The translations under genes and the position numbers were made by a program. This document shows, piece by piece, positions 1-9,176 of a stretch of 12,413 nucleotides of DNA. The first letter of the stretch is position 1. Every line of letters begins with the position of its first letter. Location: positions 1 through 12,413 of the forward strand of contig JAVHYH010000087.1 of NCBI GenBank assembly GCA_031119155.1. The letters run 5' to 3'. This stretch comes from Brevundimonas sp. (lineage in GTDB: Bacteria > Pseudomonadota > Alphaproteobacteria > Caulobacterales > Caulobacteraceae). The notes under the pieces are model-generated. The model saw only the letters and a list, made by a program, of their open reading frames with translations, was not told the DNA's origin and made no database searches.

Positions 1-798
1 GTGCTGGTCACCCTGCGCAGCCCGGAAGGCGCCGCCGCCCGCGCCGACGCGGACACCGCCGCCGCCGAGGCCGAGGCCGCCCGCGCCGCCCTGACCCGCG
101 ACGAGACCCTGTTCGAGCGCGGCTACATGCCCCGCGCCCGGCTCGACGTGACGCGCGCCGAAGCCCGCTCCGCCGAGGCTCGGCTGCGCTCGGCCCGCGC
201 CCGCGTCGCCGCCTTCGGCAATCCGGGCGGCGACGGCGTCGTCGTCGTCCGCAGCCCGTCGGACGGCGTCGTCACCCGCCTGATCGCCGCCCCCGGCGTG
301 GTCCTGCATCAGGAAGCGCTTCAGGTGGCCGAGATCGCCGACACCGGCCGCTCTGAACTGGTCTTCGACGCCCCGCCCGCCGCCGCCCGCCTGTTGGCTC
401 CGGGATCGCGGCTCAGCGCCGAGACCGCCGACGACCAGACGCTGGAGGCCGTGGTCATCGCCGTCGCCCCCGCGACCGAAGGCGGCACCGCCACCATTCG
501 CGCCGCCGCCACTGGCAGTGCGCCGGCGCCCGGCACCGTCCTGTCCGCCCGCCTCCCCGTCGGCGGCGGAAACGGTCTGACCGTCCCCGCCGAGGCGGTG
601 CAGACCGTCGAGGGCGTCCCCTCCGTCTTCGTGCGCGAGGGCGAGGGCTTCCGCGCCCGACCCGTCACCACCGGCGCCACCGCCGGGGGCCGCACCGAGA
701 TCCTCTCGGGCCTGACCGGCTCCGAACGCATCGCCGGAACCGGCGCCTTCGTGCTCAAGGCCGAACTGGCCAAGGGCGAGGCGGAGCACGGACACTGA
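1..798 (+). CDS. RND efflux periplasmic adaptor subunit, CzcB/CusB-like (5' partial)
   Basis: This is the C-terminal 265 residues of a membrane-fusion protein that links an inner-membrane RND pump to an outer-membrane channel. The frame is already open at base 1. The first visible residues (VLVTLRSPE) look like the first lipoyl half-motif of such adaptors, so the GTG at base 1 is almost certainly not the real start. Seen in order: an Ala/Glu/Arg-rich coiled-coil hairpin (about residues 15-72), the second lipoyl half (about 78-112), a beta-barrel region (about 115-185) and a membrane-proximal domain (about 190-250). The C-terminus ELAKGEAEHGH ends with the acidic/His tail common in CzcB-type adaptors. 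The stop lies 2 bases before the pump ATG, so the two are co-translated. The 5' part and any CzcC-type outer-membrane gene would lie upstream of the window. The family is secure; the exact metal is not readable from this fragment. Confidence 0.93.
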   Translation: MLVTLRSPEGAAARADADTAAAEAEAARAALTRDETLFERGYMPRARLDVTRAEARSAEARLRSARARVAAFGNPGGDGVVVVRSPSDGVVTRLIAAPGVVLHQEALQVAEIADTGRSELVFDAPPAAARLLAPGSRLSAETADDQTLEAVVIAVAPATEGGTATIRAAATGSAPAPGTVLSARLPVGGGNGLTVPAEAVQTVEGVPSVFVREGEGFRARPVTTGATAGGRTEILSGLTGSERIAGTGAFVLKAELAKGEAEHGH

Positions 799-800
799 CC

Positions 801-3959
<3,159 letters not shown>

Positions 3960-3967
3960 AACGAGAA

Positions 3968-3992
3968 GGGCCCGGTCCATCGGACCGGGCCC
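3968..3992. terminator. Convergent-gene terminator hairpin
   Basis: A perfect 11-bp stem (GGGCCCGGTCC at 3968-3978 with GGACCGGGCCC at 3982-3992) and a 3-base loop lie in the 38-base gap between the converging czcA and the leftward secreted-protein gene. On the minus strand the stem is followed by TTCTCGTTT, a moderate T-tract, so it fits best as the terminator of the leftward gene. It may also stop czcA transcripts. Confidence 0.7.
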
Positions 3993-3997
3993 TGATC

Positions 3998-4582
3998 TCA
4001 GAAGCGGCTGTCCACCGAGGGGAAGGGCGACAGGCTGCCGCGCGGAAGACCGCCGGGCCGGGACAGCCGGCGCTCGTGCTCCAGCGCCGCCTCCGGGTCG
4101 CGACGCCCCGGGAAGGCGTAGCCGCCGTCGTTGAAATAGGGGTAGCCGTAGTCGAGCCCGTAGGGACCGCCGTAGCCATAGCCGTAGCCGTTCTCGACCT
4201 TGCGGTAGCTGAAGCCGAGGGTCCCGGTCTCGCCCAGCGGCAGGGTCATGGACACGCCGTAGTCCCGGTAGCCGCCGGTGCCGATCCCGGCCATCAGCTC
4301 GCCCCGGATGCGCCGCTCGGGCTCCGCCAGGCCGCCGTCGTCGTCGGAGGCGTAGGGCACGGCCTCGGGGTTGCGGCTGGAGATCCAGCGGTCGATCTGC
4401 TGGCCCGTGGTCAGCCCGTGCGCCTGCGTCTCCACGGCCTGCCGGGCCGCGCCTTCGGCGCTGGGCGCGACCGGGCCGGTCGAGGCGGTCAGGTCCACGA
4501 CCGTGGCGGGCGCCGTGGTCACCACCTCGTCGGGATCGCCGGCGGCGAGCGCCGCCGCGAAGGCAAGGGCCGATATGATCAT
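3998..4582 (-). CDS. Hypothetical secreted Gly/Tyr-rich protein
   Basis: A 194-residue protein of unknown function. The N-terminus (MIISALAFAAALAAGDP) is hydrophobic and looks like a signal peptide, although it lacks the usual Lys/Arg. A low-complexity linker follows (about 17-55). A conserved-looking block GLTTGQQIDRWISSRNPEA comes next, then alternating hydrophobic strands (GELMAGIGTGGYRDYGVSMTLPLGETGTLGFSYR, in two parts about 93-126) that resemble beta-strands of an outer-membrane or periplasmic protein. A Tyr/Gly-rich stretch (about 130-155) and a charged tail end the protein. I recall similar GIGTGGYR...ETGTLG patterns in Caulobacterales hypothetical proteins but know no function. An AGGGAG ribosome binding site lies about 9 bases before the ATG. 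The gene sits 49 bases downstream of msrB on the same strand and could share its transcript. Codon use matches its neighbours. Confidence 0.85.
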   Translation of the reverse strand: MIISALAFAAALAAGDPDEVVTTAPATVVDLTASTGPVAPSAEGAARQAVETQAHGLTTGQQIDRWISSRNPEAVPYASDDDGGLAEPERRIRGELMAGIGTGGYRDYGVSMTLPLGETGTLGFSYRKVENGYGYGYGGPYGLDYGYPYFNDGGYAFPGRRDPEAALEHERRLSRPGGLPRGSLSPFPSVDSRF

Positions 4583-4631
4583 CCACTCACTCCCTGTACG
4601 CCCGTCAGACTAGACGGGATTGCGGCGAAGG

Positions 4632-5108
4632 TCAGGCGGTTCCGTCTCCGCGGTGCAACGGGTCGCGCAGCGGCTGTCCCTCGGGGACGAACTCCAGCGC
4701 CACCGAGTTGATGCAGTAGCGCAGGCCGGTGGGCGGCGGGCCGTCGGGGAAGACGTGGCCCTGGTGGCCGCCGCAGCGGGCGCAGACCGTCTCGGTGCGC
4801 ACCATGCCGTAGCTGGTGTCGGTGATGGCGGTGACGTGGGTCTCGTCCACCGGCTGGGTGAAGCTGGGCCAGCCGGTGCCGCTCTCGAACTTGGTCGTCG
4901 CGCGGAACAGGGGCAGGCCGCACTCGCGGCAGCAGAAGACCCCGGCCCGCTTCTCGCCCAGCAGGACGCCGCAGAAGGGCGCCTCGGTGCCGTGGGACAG
5001 CAGGACCCGGGCCTCCTCGGCCGTCAGGTCCGCCTCCAGCCGCTCGCGCTCGGCCTCGGTCGGCGGCGTCAGGTCATATCCGGAGGGGGAGCGATGGGTG
5101 TCGGTCAT
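4632..5108 (-). CDS. msrB: Peptide-methionine (R)-S-oxide reductase MsrB
   Basis: A 158-residue SelR-domain enzyme that reduces the R form of methionine sulfoxide in proteins, using thioredoxin as reductant. It is probably cytoplasmic, since no signal peptide is visible. Visible marks: GTGWPSF (77-83), two CxxC pairs for structural zinc (C60/C63 and C109/C112), GHVFPDGPPPTGLRYCINS with catalytic C132, and the preceding His/Asp/Arg residues of the active site. C46 lies 86 residues before the catalytic Cys. That is the spacing I recall for the resolving Cys31/Cys117 pair of Xanthomonas MsrB, so C46 is the likely recycling cysteine. C59 is an alternative. No strong SD precedes the ATG at 5108. 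A 6-bp hairpin (4601-4606 with 4613-4618) lies just past the stop but lacks a T-run, so read-through into the next gene is possible. Confidence 0.97.
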   Translation of the reverse strand: MTDTHRSPSGYDLTPPTEAERERLEADLTAEEARVLLSHGTEAPFCGVLLGEKRAGVFCCRECGLPLFRATTKFESGTGWPSFTQPVDETHVTAITDTSYGMVRTETVCARCGGHQGHVFPDGPPPTGLRYCINSVALEFVPEGQPLRDPLHRGDGTA

Positions 5109-5143
5109 GGGTCCGAGATAGGAAGCGAGGGGGCGGAAGGCAA

Positions 5144-5173
5144 AGGGGCCGGACAGTCTCCCGCCCGGCCCCT
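5144..5173 (-). terminator. Possible terminator downstream of the S41-like gene
   Basis: A 9-bp perfect stem (AGGGGCCGG at 5144-5152 with CCGGCCCCT at 5165-5173) and a 12-base loop lie 22 bases past the S41-like stop and before msrB. On the minus strand the stem is followed by only a short TTTGCCTT, so this is a weak intrinsic terminator at best. It also falls in the 87-base gap that must hold any separate msrB promoter. Confidence 0.45.
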
Positions 5174-5195
5174 CGTTTCAGTCAGCGTCCGGCGA

Positions 5196-6695
5196 TCAGC
5201 CGCCGAACAGCGTGCCGACCCAGGCGCGGACGGCGGTCTCGTCCACCGGGTCGCCGGTGTAGGTCAGGCCGGCGGCCGGCACATAGGCGGTGTTGTTGGC
5301 GCGCGGACGCTCGGTCCAGGCCTTGTGACCGTAGCTCAGCTCGGCGTAGTTCGACGGCAGGCGATGGTTGGTCTGCTCGATGAAGATCGAGTCCGTGGCG
5401 GTCTGCGCGCCGACGATGCGGACGTTCGGCAGCTTGGAGACCAGGTCCAGGGTGTCCAGGCAACCGCCCGAGCAGCCGCCGTCCACCAGCACCACGACCG
5501 GACCCTGAACCGGGTTCGGCGCGCCGGTGTCGGCGGCGACGGCGCGGCCCTGCACCTGGAAGGTCGTCTGGCCGGCGGCGATGGCGGCGTCGAAGCCCGC
5601 GACGATCTCCTGCATCTGGGTCACCAGCGCCGGGGCCTGGGCGGCGTAGCGCGGATCGGCGTTCATCAGGCCCAGGGCGGTGGCGAACCAGTCGCGATTG
5701 CCCTGGGTGGCGCGATAGGTGATGGCCCCGGCCTGCGGTTGACGGCTGGCGGTGAAGGCCTCGGTCCAGATGAGGTTCGCGAGGCCGTAGCCGCGGGAGG
5801 CCGAGTTCAGCGCGCCCGAGCCGCGGGCGGCGCGAAGGTCGAGCACGAAGCCCTGCGGACCGCGCAGCGCCGCCGCCTGGCTTTCGACCTGGCCTTCGAA
5901 GGCGTCCCAGCCGGCCGTATCTGCGAAGGAGTGGACGTTGATCCACGGACGGCCGTTCACCGTCTCGATCGACAGCGGGGTCGACGGGGCGGTGTAGACG
6001 GTGGCGCGGTAGGCGGCTTCCAGATCCCCGGCGACCAGCGGCACGGGCTGCAGGGTGATGGCGCGAGCGCGACGGTTTCCGGTCTGGAACTCACAGACCG
6101 AGGGCACGCCGTTCACGAACGGGTTGTTGCGGTTCCAGGTCAGATAGGGCGCCGAGGAGACGCGGCCGGCCTCGGTGTTCAGATCGCCTTCCCAGCGATC
6201 CAGCTTGGCGCGGGCGAACTCGTCGATCGGGGTGGCGTTGCAGGACACCACCGTGTCGCCGACGCGCGGGACGGTGGAGCCGCGCACGCCGGGCTTGACG
6301 TAGGTGACGACATATTTGCCGCCGCGCCAGCCGGTCGAGAAGCCGGCCCACGAGGTGCCGAAATACGGGCCGAGGCCTTCATAGGTCGGATAGATCGAAA
6401 TGTTCGAATCGCGGAAACCGGCTGCGTAGTAGCGCAGCAGATAGGCGTGGGCGTCGCCGCTGTTGGCGCTGTTCGCCTTGGCCAGCGCGTCCTGCAGGCC
6501 GGTGTCCAGCCAGGCGCGGAACTCGGTGCTGGCCTGACCGCCGACGACGGCGGCCGGGTGGTTGGCGGCCAGCTCGTCGTGAGCAGCCTGCAGGTCCTGA
6601 CGGGCAAGGGCGCGGAAGTCCTGCGCGACGGCCGCGCCGGCGACCAGGCTGAGGGCGGCGGCGGCCGCTGCGGCGAGGGAAAGGGTACGGGTCAT
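5196..6695 (-). CDS. Secreted S41-family peptidase-like protein
   Basis: I place the start at the ATG at 6695 (499 residues). It has a GGAG about 10 bases upstream and begins a clear signal peptide (MTRTLSLAAAAAAALSLVAG..., cut after AVA near residue 24). The frame extends upstream to 6809, but those residues look non-coding. The mature protein is probably periplasmic. An N-terminal helical segment (26-60) is followed by a PDZ-like or strand-rich middle, then the C-terminal half with the S41 core: strand GFVLDLRAARG, then VVVLVDGGCSGGCLDTLDLV, where S409 sits where S41 enzymes carry the nucleophile, then VRIVGAQTATDS. Two cysteines (C408, C412) flank the serine. The general-base lysine of bacterial C-terminal processing peptidases, normally about 25 residues after the Ser, is not there (T434). 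It may use another dyad or be inactive. The S41 fold is fairly secure; protease activity is uncertain. Confidence 0.85.
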   Translation of the reverse strand: MTRTLSLAAAAAAALSLVAGAAVAQDFRALARQDLQAAHDELAANHPAAVVGGQASTEFRAWLDTGLQDALAKANSANSGDAHAYLLRYYAAGFRDSNISIYPTYEGLGPYFGTSWAGFSTGWRGGKYVVTYVKPGVRGSTVPRVGDTVVSCNATPIDEFARAKLDRWEGDLNTEAGRVSSAPYLTWNRNNPFVNGVPSVCEFQTGNRRARAITLQPVPLVAGDLEAAYRATVYTAPSTPLSIETVNGRPWINVHSFADTAGWDAFEGQVESQAAALRGPQGFVLDLRAARGSGALNSASRGYGLANLIWTEAFTASRQPQAGAITYRATQGNRDWFATALGLMNADPRYAAQAPALVTQMQEIVAGFDAAIAAGQTTFQVQGRAVAADTGAPNPVQGPVVVLVDGGCSGGCLDTLDLVSKLPNVRIVGAQTATDSIFIEQTNHRLPSNYAELSYGHKAWTERPRANNTAYVPAAGLTYTGDPVDETAVRAWVGTLFGG

Positions 6696-6734
6696 CGTCT
6701 CGGGCTCCAGCGGTCCGATTGGGAAGGCGAAGGG

Positions 6735-6764
6735 GTTAAAGCGTATCGGCAAGGGGTCCGACAA
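6735..6764 (-). promoter_or_regulatory. Candidate housekeeping promoter for the S41-like gene
   Basis: On the minus strand TTGTCGG (6764-6758), a 15-base spacer and GCTTTAAC (6742-6735) resemble the Caulobacter housekeeping pattern TTGaCgS...GCtANAWC. The -10-like box lies about 40 bases before the chosen ATG at 6695. The match is imperfect and was found by eye only. Confidence 0.3.
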
Positions 6765-6825
6765 CCCCGAAGCCGGGCCGTGGCGATCCGTTCCTCCGTA
6801 TTCGGGCAATACGCCGCATGCAGTC

Positions 6826-8649
6826 TCACAGCTGCCGGATCCGCGGCCCGCGCTCGCCGGGGCGGTCGATCAGCAGGTCGGTGACGGCCCAGACGAGGGC
6901 GTCGGCGCGGTCGAGGGAGCCTTCGCCCAGTTCGGCACCGAGCAGCATCAACTCCTCCTCCAGCGCATCGAACATCCCGGCGTGGCGGACACGGCCCTGC
7001 TCGTAGAGGGCGGCGACCGGTTCGGCGCGCAGCATCTTGCCCTTCGTCGCGCGCACGGTGCGGACAGGAAGCGGGCGATCCACCGCCTTGAGCACCGAGG
7101 TGACCATATCGCCGCCCTGGTTGACCTCGGCGACGATGCTGGCGGCGTTGACCTCGCGCGCCAGGGCCACGGCGCGGCGGGCCCATTCCTCGGGCGACAG
7201 GCCGTGGGCCGAGCGGTCGGCCAGCACCACCGCCTCGCGCACCCCGTCGGGGCGGCGACGCGAGGCGGCCGCGATGATGCCGCAGGCGTCCCCGGACGCC
7301 GTGGCGGGCGGGTCGATGGCGACGATGATGCGTTCATAACCTGCTTCCTTCTCCCGATGGGAGAAGGTGGCGGGGCGGAGCCCCGTCGGATGAGGGTCGG
7401 CTGTGTCAGTTGGCGTAAGCCGACCCTCAGACGATCGACCCTCACCCTTTCGCGCAAGGACGTCGGCTGACGCCGCCGTGCGCTCAAGCCCTCTCCCATC
7501 GGGAGAGGGAAGTCTGGCCCGCGCCATCATTTCGGCGGTGAACAGGGCGCCGTCGAGGTCGACGATCTTTCCTTCCAGCTCCTGCGCCTCGCGGCGGGTG
7601 CCGCCGTAGAGATCGCGGAGGCCTTCGATGAAGCCGGGGGCCAGATGGTCGGCGTTGTCGGCGCTGCCCGCATGGGTCAGGGCGCAGGAGGCCTCGTCCT
7701 TGAGCCGGACCAGGGCGCGCATCGGGCGCGGGGTGGTGGTGATGAGGAGGCGTGGGGGATGTCTGACATCTGCGCCGCCCCCTCCACCATCCTTCGCCGA
7801 AGGCTCCGGATGGTCCCCCTCCCCACCTTCGGTGGAGAGGTGAGCATAGGCGTAGCGCCCCGGTGCGTTTGCTTTCACCGCCCCCGGCAACCGGAGCCCC
7901 ATCCGCAGCAGGGCCAGCGTTTCGGCGGCGCCGCGGGCGCCGGTGGGGCGCCAGGCGCAGAATTCGTCGGCCCAGGCGGCGGAGAATTGCGGGCCGCGCA
8001 GGCTGTCGGGATCCTCGGCCGAGAAGGCGTAGGCCATGCAGCCGTTGGCGAAGGTCAGGCGACGGCGCGAGCTTTCGTATTTCGGGCGGGTGGCGTCGGT
8101 CCAGCGCGGCAGGTTGCGGATGCCCGAGACGCCCTCGATCATCACCTCGCGCACGTCGTGATGCGTCGGCCCGACCAGCGCCAGACGCCCGCCCGGTCCC
8201 AGCGCCTCGGCCTGATCGGCCAGCCATTCGGCGCCCGCCTGGGTCTTGCCCGCGCCACGCCCGCCGAGGAACAGCCATGTCCGCCAGGGGTCGCCGTTGG
8301 GCAGGGACTCGGGCGGCGTCTGGGCGGGGCGGAGCTCAAGCGGCGGGGCCGGTTCAGGCTCCGGGTCGGGTTCAGCTTCCGGCGGCTGAGCGGCGGTCGC
8401 GCTGACCACCGGCTTGCCGTGATGGCGCCGACGCGCCTGCCAGAAGCGCAAGGCGATCATGCCCGCACGACCGAGGCGACCGAAGTCGTCCACCCGCCCC
8501 TCGCCCGCCGCGCTCGCCATGCCCTCCTCGATGGAATCGAGGGTCACGTCGGGATCACCGCAGTCGAAGTGGAAGGCCATCTCCAGCCGCACTTCTTCAC
8601 GGCGAACCCGGCGTTCGCTTTTGGCGCTGTTCTGATCGGCCTCTTTCAT
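6826..8649 (-). CDS. Orphan terminase large subunit (phage/GTA type) with two in-frame palindromic insertions
   Basis: A DNA-packaging ATPase/nuclease of 607 residues. The ATPase core has Walker A GGRGAGKT (129-136), Walker B AAWADE (224-229) and coupling motif LLITTTPRP (301-309). The RNase H-like nuclease carries D446 (VAIDPP), E508 (VAEVNQGGD) and D580/D583 (DRADALVWAV). All key residues are present, and the closest style I know is the gene-transfer-agent terminase. Three oddities: (1) an N-terminal domain (about 1-80, including FGRLGRAGMIALRFWQARRR) joined by a Pro/Glu linker (about 87-118), which may be a fused small-terminase-like or unknown protein; (2) residues about 255-297 and (3) about 379-437 are read-through of palindromic repeat DNA, in frame, between conserved blocks. 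Removing these leaves a core of roughly 390 residues, normal for the family. AGGGGG precedes the ATG closely. No portal, capsid, protease or tail gene is next to it, so it is a relic, a displaced GTA gene or a domesticated protein. Confidence 0.9.
   Translation of the reverse strand: MKEADQNSAKSERRVRREEVRLEMAFHFDCGDPDVTLDSIEEGMASAAGEGRVDDFGRLGRAGMIALRFWQARRRHHGKPVVSATAAQPPEAEPDPEPEPAPPLELRPAQTPPESLPNGDPWRTWLFLGGRGAGKTQAGAEWLADQAEALGPGGRLALVGPTHHDVREVMIEGVSGIRNLPRWTDATRPKYESSRRRLTFANGCMAYAFSAEDPDSLRGPQFSAAWADEFCAWRPTGARGAAETLALLRMGLRLPGAVKANAPGRYAYAHLSTEGGEGDHPEPSAKDGGGGGADVRHPPRLLITTTPRPMRALVRLKDEASCALTHAGSADNADHLAPGFIEGLRDLYGGTRREAQELEGKIVDLDGALFTAEMMARARLPSPDGRGLERTAASADVLARKGEGRSSEGRLTPTDTADPHPTGLRPATFSHREKEAGYERIIVAIDPPATASGDACGIIAAASRRRPDGVREAVVLADRSAHGLSPEEWARRAVALAREVNAASIVAEVNQGGDMVTSVLKAVDRPLPVRTVRATKGKMLRAEPVAALYEQGRVRHAGMFDALEEELMLLGAELGEGSLDRADALVWAVTDLLIDRPGERGPRIRQL
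7339..7515. repeat. Palindromic repeat element inserted in frame in the terminase gene (element B)
   Basis: The core, 7347-7509, is a composite palindrome. Left hairpin CCTTCTCCC-GAT-GGGAGAAGG (7347-7367), right hairpin CCCTCTCCC-ATC-GGGAGAGGG (7489-7509), and a middle 12-bp perfect stem (7391-7402 with 7418-7429). The left hairpin and the reverse complement of the right one agree at 19 of 21 bases, so the whole element is also a long imperfect inverted repeat. CGACCCTCA occurs twice (7421-7429 and 7436-7444). In the terminase frame it encodes about residues 379-437, beginning LPSPDGRG and ending ATFSHREKEAG. From memory, such peptide strings are common read-through products of dispersed palindromic repeats in alphaproteobacterial genomes. 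The outer limits given are where the terminase family pattern stops and resumes. Confidence 0.8.
7759..7887. repeat. Second palindromic repeat element in frame in the terminase gene (element A)
   Basis: A cluster of short hairpins: GATGTC-T-GACATC (7758-7770), CCTTCG-C-CGAAGG (7791-7803) nested inside ACCATCC/GGATGGT (7786-7792 with 7808-7814), and CCACC-TTC-GGTGG (7823-7835), with CCCCCTCC-type runs between them. In the terminase frame it gives about residues 255-297, a Gly/His/Glu-rich peptide (HLSTEGGEGDHPEPSAKDGG) with no counterpart in terminases as I know them. It falls between Walker B and the TTTPRP coupling motif. The boundaries are inferred from where terminase-like sequence resumes and could be off by 10-20 bases. 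Confidence 0.68.
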
Positions 8650-8694
8650 CCCCCTATTCTCCCACGCCTCGGGAGGGGTGATGGTTCAGGTCGC

Positions 8695-8723
8695 TGATCC
8701 GAAGCGTTTAGCCCTTCGGATCA
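8695..8723. terminator. 10-bp hairpin downstream of the lipoprotein gene
   Basis: TGATCCGAAG (8695-8704) pairs perfectly with CTTCGGATCA (8714-8723) around a 9-base loop, in the 102-base gap between the lipoprotein stop and the terminase start. No T-run follows on either strand. A Rho-independent terminator is therefore possible but weak; a transcript-end-stabilising hairpin or a protein site would fit as well. Confidence 0.4.
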
Positions 8724-8751
8724 ACACCTTGGCCGAACAGATTAGGATGGC

Positions 8752-9069
8752 TCAGCGCGAACAGCCCTTTGCGGCGGCGGCCTCGGACAGGGCGGCGCGG
8801 CGGGTCTGGATGGCGCGATCGGCGTCGGGGCGGGACGTCGAATAGAGGATCGGGGTGGAGCCGTCGGCGGCGCGGCCGTTGGCGGCGATCTCGGCGATCT
8901 GGCGCTCGGTGGTCGCCACGGCGGTCTCTTCCGTCGCCAGCTGGGCGCAGGTCATGCCCGCCAGTTCCGCCGAGGACGGGCCGGTCATCGTCGGATAACG
9001 GGTCGTCGCGCATCCCGTCAGACCGATCCCCGTCAGGGCCGCCGCCAGCATCAGTCCACCGATACGCAT
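8752..9069 (-). CDS. Small lipoprotein, unknown function
   Basis: A 105-residue exported lipoprotein. A hydrophobic signal peptide (MRIGGLMLAAALTGIG) ends in the lipobox LTGC with the lipidated Cys at residue 20. The mature part begins ATTRYP and contains a Cys (TCAQL) followed by an Ala/Glu/Thr-rich helix and a second Cys three residues from the end (KGCSR), so a disulfide is possible. I chose the ATG at 9069 because GGAG lies 8 bases upstream. A GTG at 9078 would add MKR and give a more positive signal-peptide n-region, so it is a real alternative. I do not recognise the family beyond similar small lipoproteins in Caulobacterales. It is separated from the genes on both sides by about 100 bases and appears to be its own transcript. 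Confidence 0.85.
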   Translation of the reverse strand: MRIGGLMLAAALTGIGLTGCATTRYPTMTGPSSAELAGMTCAQLATEETAVATTERQIAEIAANGRAADGSTPILYSTSRPDADRAIQTRRAALSEAAAAKGCSR

Positions 9070-9176
9070 ACGCTTCACTCCACAAGCACATCCCCGAACG
9101 CCGGGGCGGATCCGGTTGTGCAGGGGGTCGATGCGGACGGCCAGTTAAATGCCCGTAAGGCAGAGCTTTGGTCGGT

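Noticed and set aside
6696..6809. N-terminal extension of the S41-like protein
   Set aside because: It would bury the signal peptide 38 residues inside the protein; the ATG at 6695 has an SD and starts the signal directly.
4620..6884. Long plus-strand frame of 754 codons opposite msrB and the S41-like gene
   Set aside because: No recognisable domain, Gly/Ala/Arg-rich shadow composition, and it spans two clearly real genes on the other strand.
7347..7509. Element B as a CRISPR array, insertion sequence or tRNA-like gene
   Set aside because: There is no repeat-spacer periodicity, no transposase and no cloverleaf; the symmetry is that of a non-coding palindromic repeat.
6826..8649. Terminase as a pseudogene
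   Set aside because: No frameshift or stop is present and all catalytic residues are kept despite two insertions; decay remains possible but is not shown by the sequence.
7645..8697. Plus-strand frame of 350 codons opposite the terminase
   Set aside because: The terminase frame carries all the conserved motifs; this frame has none.
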